From JABWBH01 sp964526695 (GTDB lineage: Bacteria > Planctomycetota > Phycisphaerae > UBA1845): DNA of 64,000 nt. Shown here piece by piece: positions 61,478 through 64,000 of this stretch. The notes beneath the pieces were generated by a model. It ran no database searches. It saw nothing but the letters and a program-made list of their open reading frames with translations, and had not been told where the DNA came from. Positions within the stretch are counted from its first letter, which is position 1, and the number at the start of each line of letters is the position of its first letter. The translations under genes and the position numbers were made by a program. The stretch is taken from the NCBI GenBank assembly GCA_964526695.1, contig CAZGJA010000017.1, positions 124,001 to 188,000 on the forward strand, read 5' to 3'.

Positions 61478-61954
61478 TCACTCCGCGCGGCCGATCTGCT
61501 CCAACACGCTGATCATCTCCATGGCGCACAGGGCCGCGTCCGCGCCCTTGTTGCCCGCCTTGCCGCCGGCGCGGTCGATCGCCTGTTCCAGCGTGTCGCA
61601 CGTCAGCACGCCCATCGCGGTGGGCACGCCGGTGTGCAGCGCGACCCAGCCCAGCCCGCGAACGGCCTCGCCCGCGACATAATCAAAGTGCGGCGTTTGT
61701 CCGCGGATGACGCAGCCCAGCGCGATCACGGCGCTGAACTTGCCCGACTCCGCCAGCTTGCGCGCCGCCGCGGGAAGCTCGAACGCGCCGGGCACAAACA
61801 CCCGCGTGATGTCCGCGTCGCGGCAGCCGTGACGCTTCAGCGCGTCCTCCGCGCCCGCCACCAGGTTGTCCGTGATGAACTCATTGAACCGGCTGACCGC
61901 CAGCGCAAACCGCCGACCCTCGGCCTTGAGTTGCCCTTGAACCTCTTTTGCCAT
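61478..61954 (-). CDS. ribH: 6,7-dimethyl-8-ribityllumazine synthase
   Basis: RibH condenses 5-amino-6-ribitylaminouracil with dihydroxybutanone phosphate in riboflavin synthesis. The 158-aa product shows ALAVSRFNEFITDNLVAGAE, VFVPGAFELPAAARKLAES, VIALGCVIRGQTPHFDYVAG and GVLTCDTLEQAIDRAGGKAG then NKGADAALCAMEM. It is full-length. It is the upstream gene of a ribH-nusB-ftsY order on the minus strand. Confidence 0.98.
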   Translation of the reverse strand: MAKEVQGQLKAEGRRFALAVSRFNEFITDNLVAGAEDALKRHGCRDADITRVFVPGAFELPAAARKLAESGKFSAVIALGCVIRGQTPHFDYVAGEAVRGLGWVALHTGVPTAMGVLTCDTLEQAIDRAGGKAGNKGADAALCAMEMISVLEQIGRAE

Positions 61955-62167
61955 CCCGACGCCCTCCGCTGCAATGCGAACGGGTCATTATCCCTGACCC
62001 AGGGAAATTGGCAAAACGGCAGCCGAATGGGGAAGTCCCGCGAGCAGGGCAACCGCTTTCTATGTAGAACCGCAGAAGGCTTGCGGCTCTGTCAAGCGTG
62101 GGGCCAATGGCCGAGAACGTGCCGAGTGACGCACGACAAGGAGCGATTCGTGCGGGAGCGGGATCTG

Positions 62168-62361
62168 GTCGGCTTCAGCCGACCGGCTGTTGCCACCCGC
62201 TTGAGCGGGTGGGGGCGGCGCTTCACGCATTGGTCGAGCCGGCTTCAGCCGGGCTTGTCTCGTGGCCCGTCAAGCCGGCTGAAGCCCGGCTGGCGGCGCG
62301 CCGGCGGCCTGTCCCCCACCGCCTCAAGGCGGCGGCACGAACCGGCCGGCTGAAGCCGGCC
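62168..62361. repeat. REP-like nested palindrome array, copy C
   Basis: Same layout as 10394-10588 and 29865-30060: TCGGCTTCAGCCGACCGGCT, CCACCCGCTTGAGCGGGTGG, AGCCGGCTTCAGCCGGGCTT, AAGCCGGCTGAAGCCCGGCT, CCACCGCCTCAAGGCGGCGG and CCGGCCGGCTGAAGCCGGCC. It lies in the gene-free stretch 61955-62544. Confidence 0.85.
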
Positions 62362-62544
62362 CAGGACGACCCAGCACGATGCAAGCTCAAGCTTGGGATC
62401 GGCTGCGATCGGAGACATTCATCAATGGGCGCAGCAGAATCGGGCAAGACCTTCTATGGTTCTGCTTGGCTTCACGGCCCGGGTGGCACGGTCTGGCGTA
62501 CTCGCCAGGCCGTGGAGGAAGACTGCCCGAGCCGGTCGCCGGCG

Positions 62545-64000
62545 TTACGAGCCGCCTGCTTGAGGTGCAGGGGCGGATGCGCGAAACAGAACTCCGGCCG
62601 GATCGAGCCGAACCTCGTCGGCCTCGCCGGGGGGAAGGGGGTGGGTCAGGAAGACCGGCCTTCCGCCCGCGTTTCTGCAAGTCGCAACCCAGACGCGAGG
62701 ATCATCCGTGCCGAGAATCTCGATGTCCGGTCGCGGTGTGGCGATGAGCTCGGCGTACCACACAACGCGTGCGTCGGCCCAAGGCGCGCAGATGACGCTG
62801 TCCGCGGGAAGCGAGGCGAGGTCGAGGTCTCGCAAGTACTGCGTGGCGTGCCACGTCGAGTGGTTGTATCTCGTGAAGGCATGGAGGACGCACAGCAGCG
62901 TCAGCGCGCCGGCGGCTTCAAGCCCCGCTCGCTTCAACGGGCCTGCAATGCCGATCACCTCCCGCGTGATCCGTTGCGCCGTGGCGCTCCCCCCGGCGGC
63001 AAGCAGCACCGTCCCCATCAGCAGCAGGGGCAGCAGGTCGGCCGCGGTGTCGTGGATGCGGTACTGCAGGACGAAGGCCAGATCGCCGAGGATGATCCCC
63101 CATGCGACCACGGCGGCGGGAGGACTCAAACGGGCCAGCGAAATCGTCCCCAGCGCCAGCAGCGCGAGGAGCGCCACGAGCGGCAGAGTGCCATACACAT
63201 GGCACTGCGCACGGACCCAGCGGAACTTCCCGCGCATCTGTCCGGCGTCCGCGCCCATGAATCGCCGGAATACCTCGGCACGCATGACCCAGACGACCTG
63301 CCGCGAGCGATGCTCCGGAATCCGTCCCGCGCCCGCTGCCTGCCGCTCCCATGAGACGTGCTCCTGAACGCAACTGTACGGGCTTGAGGGTCCGATTCGC
63401 GCGTACGTCAGGCCGGCCGCGAGGATCACGGGCGCAACGCCGACGCCCAGGATGCCCACAAGACGGATCGACAATCGCCCCCAGCTCCGCCCCTGCGCCT
63501 CGCGCCACCGGCGCCGCTCCATCAGCGCCCAGGCGCCCAACATCCCCGGCAGCATCAGCGCAAACGACGGCCGCTGCGACACGGCGAAGCCGAATACCGC
63601 CGCGGCCGACAGCAGATCCCCCATGCGGCGCGTCGCGCCGTAGCGCAGCAGCAAGTACACGGCGGCCATGAGCAGGACGGCGCCGGGCGCGTACACCTCC
63701 GGGATGACCATGTTCTGCCAGACGAGCGCGTGCTGCGTCAGGAGCAACGCCGCAATGCTCGACATCCATGCCGACACGCCCAGCCGCGTCAACATCACGG
63801 CGGCAAGCACGACCGCACCGGTCATGCAGGCCAGACACAGCAGGGACACGACCCACGCCGGGTCGAAGAAGAAGAGGATCCGCGTAAGCAACCAGCCGAC
63901 CGCGGCGAACCCCGCGTAGCCCGGCGGATGCGCCACTCCGAGCACGGCGCACGCGGTCTGAAGGTCGCCGCCATCGCCGCTGCACACGCCGGGCGGCAGG
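62545..64000 (-). CDS. DUF2723 membrane protein, 5' end cut by the window edge
   Basis: The frame is open to the right edge (at least 484 codons visible), so the N-terminus is missing. The visible start LPPGVCSGDGGDLQTACAVL then GVAHPPGYAGFAAVGWLL is the DUF2723 signature, followed by about ten transmembrane helices and a soluble C-terminal part (HATQYLRDLDLASLPADSVI). DUF2723 includes the eukaryotic TMEM260 O-mannosyltransferase and is a GT-C fold, so it probably uses a polyprenyl-linked sugar. The C-terminus ends in an Ala/Pro-rich tail. Confidence 0.88.
   Translation of the reverse strand, partial: LPPGVCSGDGGDLQTACAVLGVAHPPGYAGFAAVGWLLTRILFFFDPAWVVSLLCLACMTGAVVLAAVMLTRLGVSAWMSSIAALLLTQHALVWQNMVIPEVYAPGAVLLMAAVYLLLRYGATRRMGDLLSAAAVFGFAVSQRPSFALMLPGMLGAWALMERRRWREAQGRSWGRLSIRLVGILGVGVAPVILAAGLTYARIGPSSPYSCVQEHVSWERQAAGAGRIPEHRSRQVVWVMRAEVFRRFMGADAGQMRGKFRWVRAQCHVYGTLPLVALLALLALGTISLARLSPPAAVVAWGIILGDLAFVLQYRIHDTAADLLPLLLMGTVLLAAGGSATAQRITREVIGIAGPLKRAGLEAAGALTLLCVLHAFTRYNHSTWHATQYLRDLDLASLPADSVICAPWADARVVWYAELIATPRPDIEILGTDDPRVWVATCRNAGGRPVFLTHPLPPGEADEVRLDPAGVLFRASAPAPQAGGS

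Overview
The window is GC-rich bacterial chromosome that reads as a member of the Planctomycetota, probably near Phycisphaerae. The evidence is the protein families: TIGR03790, DUF1573 fused to thioredoxin, DUF2961, a Tat-exported GH116 enzyme, AsmA-like giants, zinc-ribbon membrane proteins, a sulfatase-like enzyme and an Asp/Asn-rich exported protein. This is inferred from family content only. I see no rRNA or tRNA gene, CRISPR array, prophage or transposase.

Region 1 (1-8.7 kb, minus strand) is a translation and transcription operon: nusA, infB, a zinc-ribbon membrane protein, rbfA, an HhH DNA-glycosylase-like gene and a TPR protein that runs off the left edge. It has a near-consensus promoter at 8662-8689, a leader of about 300 nt and an intrinsic terminator just before nusA, which looks like attenuation. 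Region 2 (8.9-22.3 kb) holds a Xaa-Pro aminopeptidase, two ECF sigma/anti-sigma pairs on opposite strands, smpB, a DUF1573-thioredoxin protein, an exported helical protein and a Tat-dependent AmmeMemoRadiSam-type radical SAM enzyme.

Region 3 (22.6-28 kb) is a compact stress-type island: DUF3309 peptide, single receiver domain, small lipoprotein, two DUF2294 proteins, a glycine-zipper protein and a YciF-like DUF892 protein. Two related structured leader RNAs, each with its own promoter and a strong terminator, sit upstream of a DUF2294 gene and of the DUF892 gene. They look like a duplicated riboswitch or sRNA that I cannot name.

Region 4 (28-42 kb) contains TIGR03790, dtd with a WYL regulator, a TIM-barrel isomerase with a membrane protein, a decayed gene, an Asp/Asn-rich protein, a sulfatase-like enzyme, GT2 and GT87 glycosyltransferases, xseB, cutC and a small retron-like reverse transcriptase preceded by a hairpin-rich 218-nt spacer. 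Region 5 (42-57 kb) is envelope and glycan oriented: GH116, a site-2 protease, AsmA-like, GT39, DUF2961 (GH172-like), a zinc-ribbon membrane protein and an FHA-GAF-PP2C phosphatase. Region 6 (57.6-64 kb) holds HMG-CoA lyase with a biotinyl carrier protein, ftsY, nusB, ribH and a DUF2723 membrane protein that runs off the right edge.

The intergenic spaces are unusually rich in dispersed palindromes: three copies of a nested REP-like array, an inverted pair of a longer composite element, and several short hairpin families. At least two of these short families appear to have become part of coding sequence.
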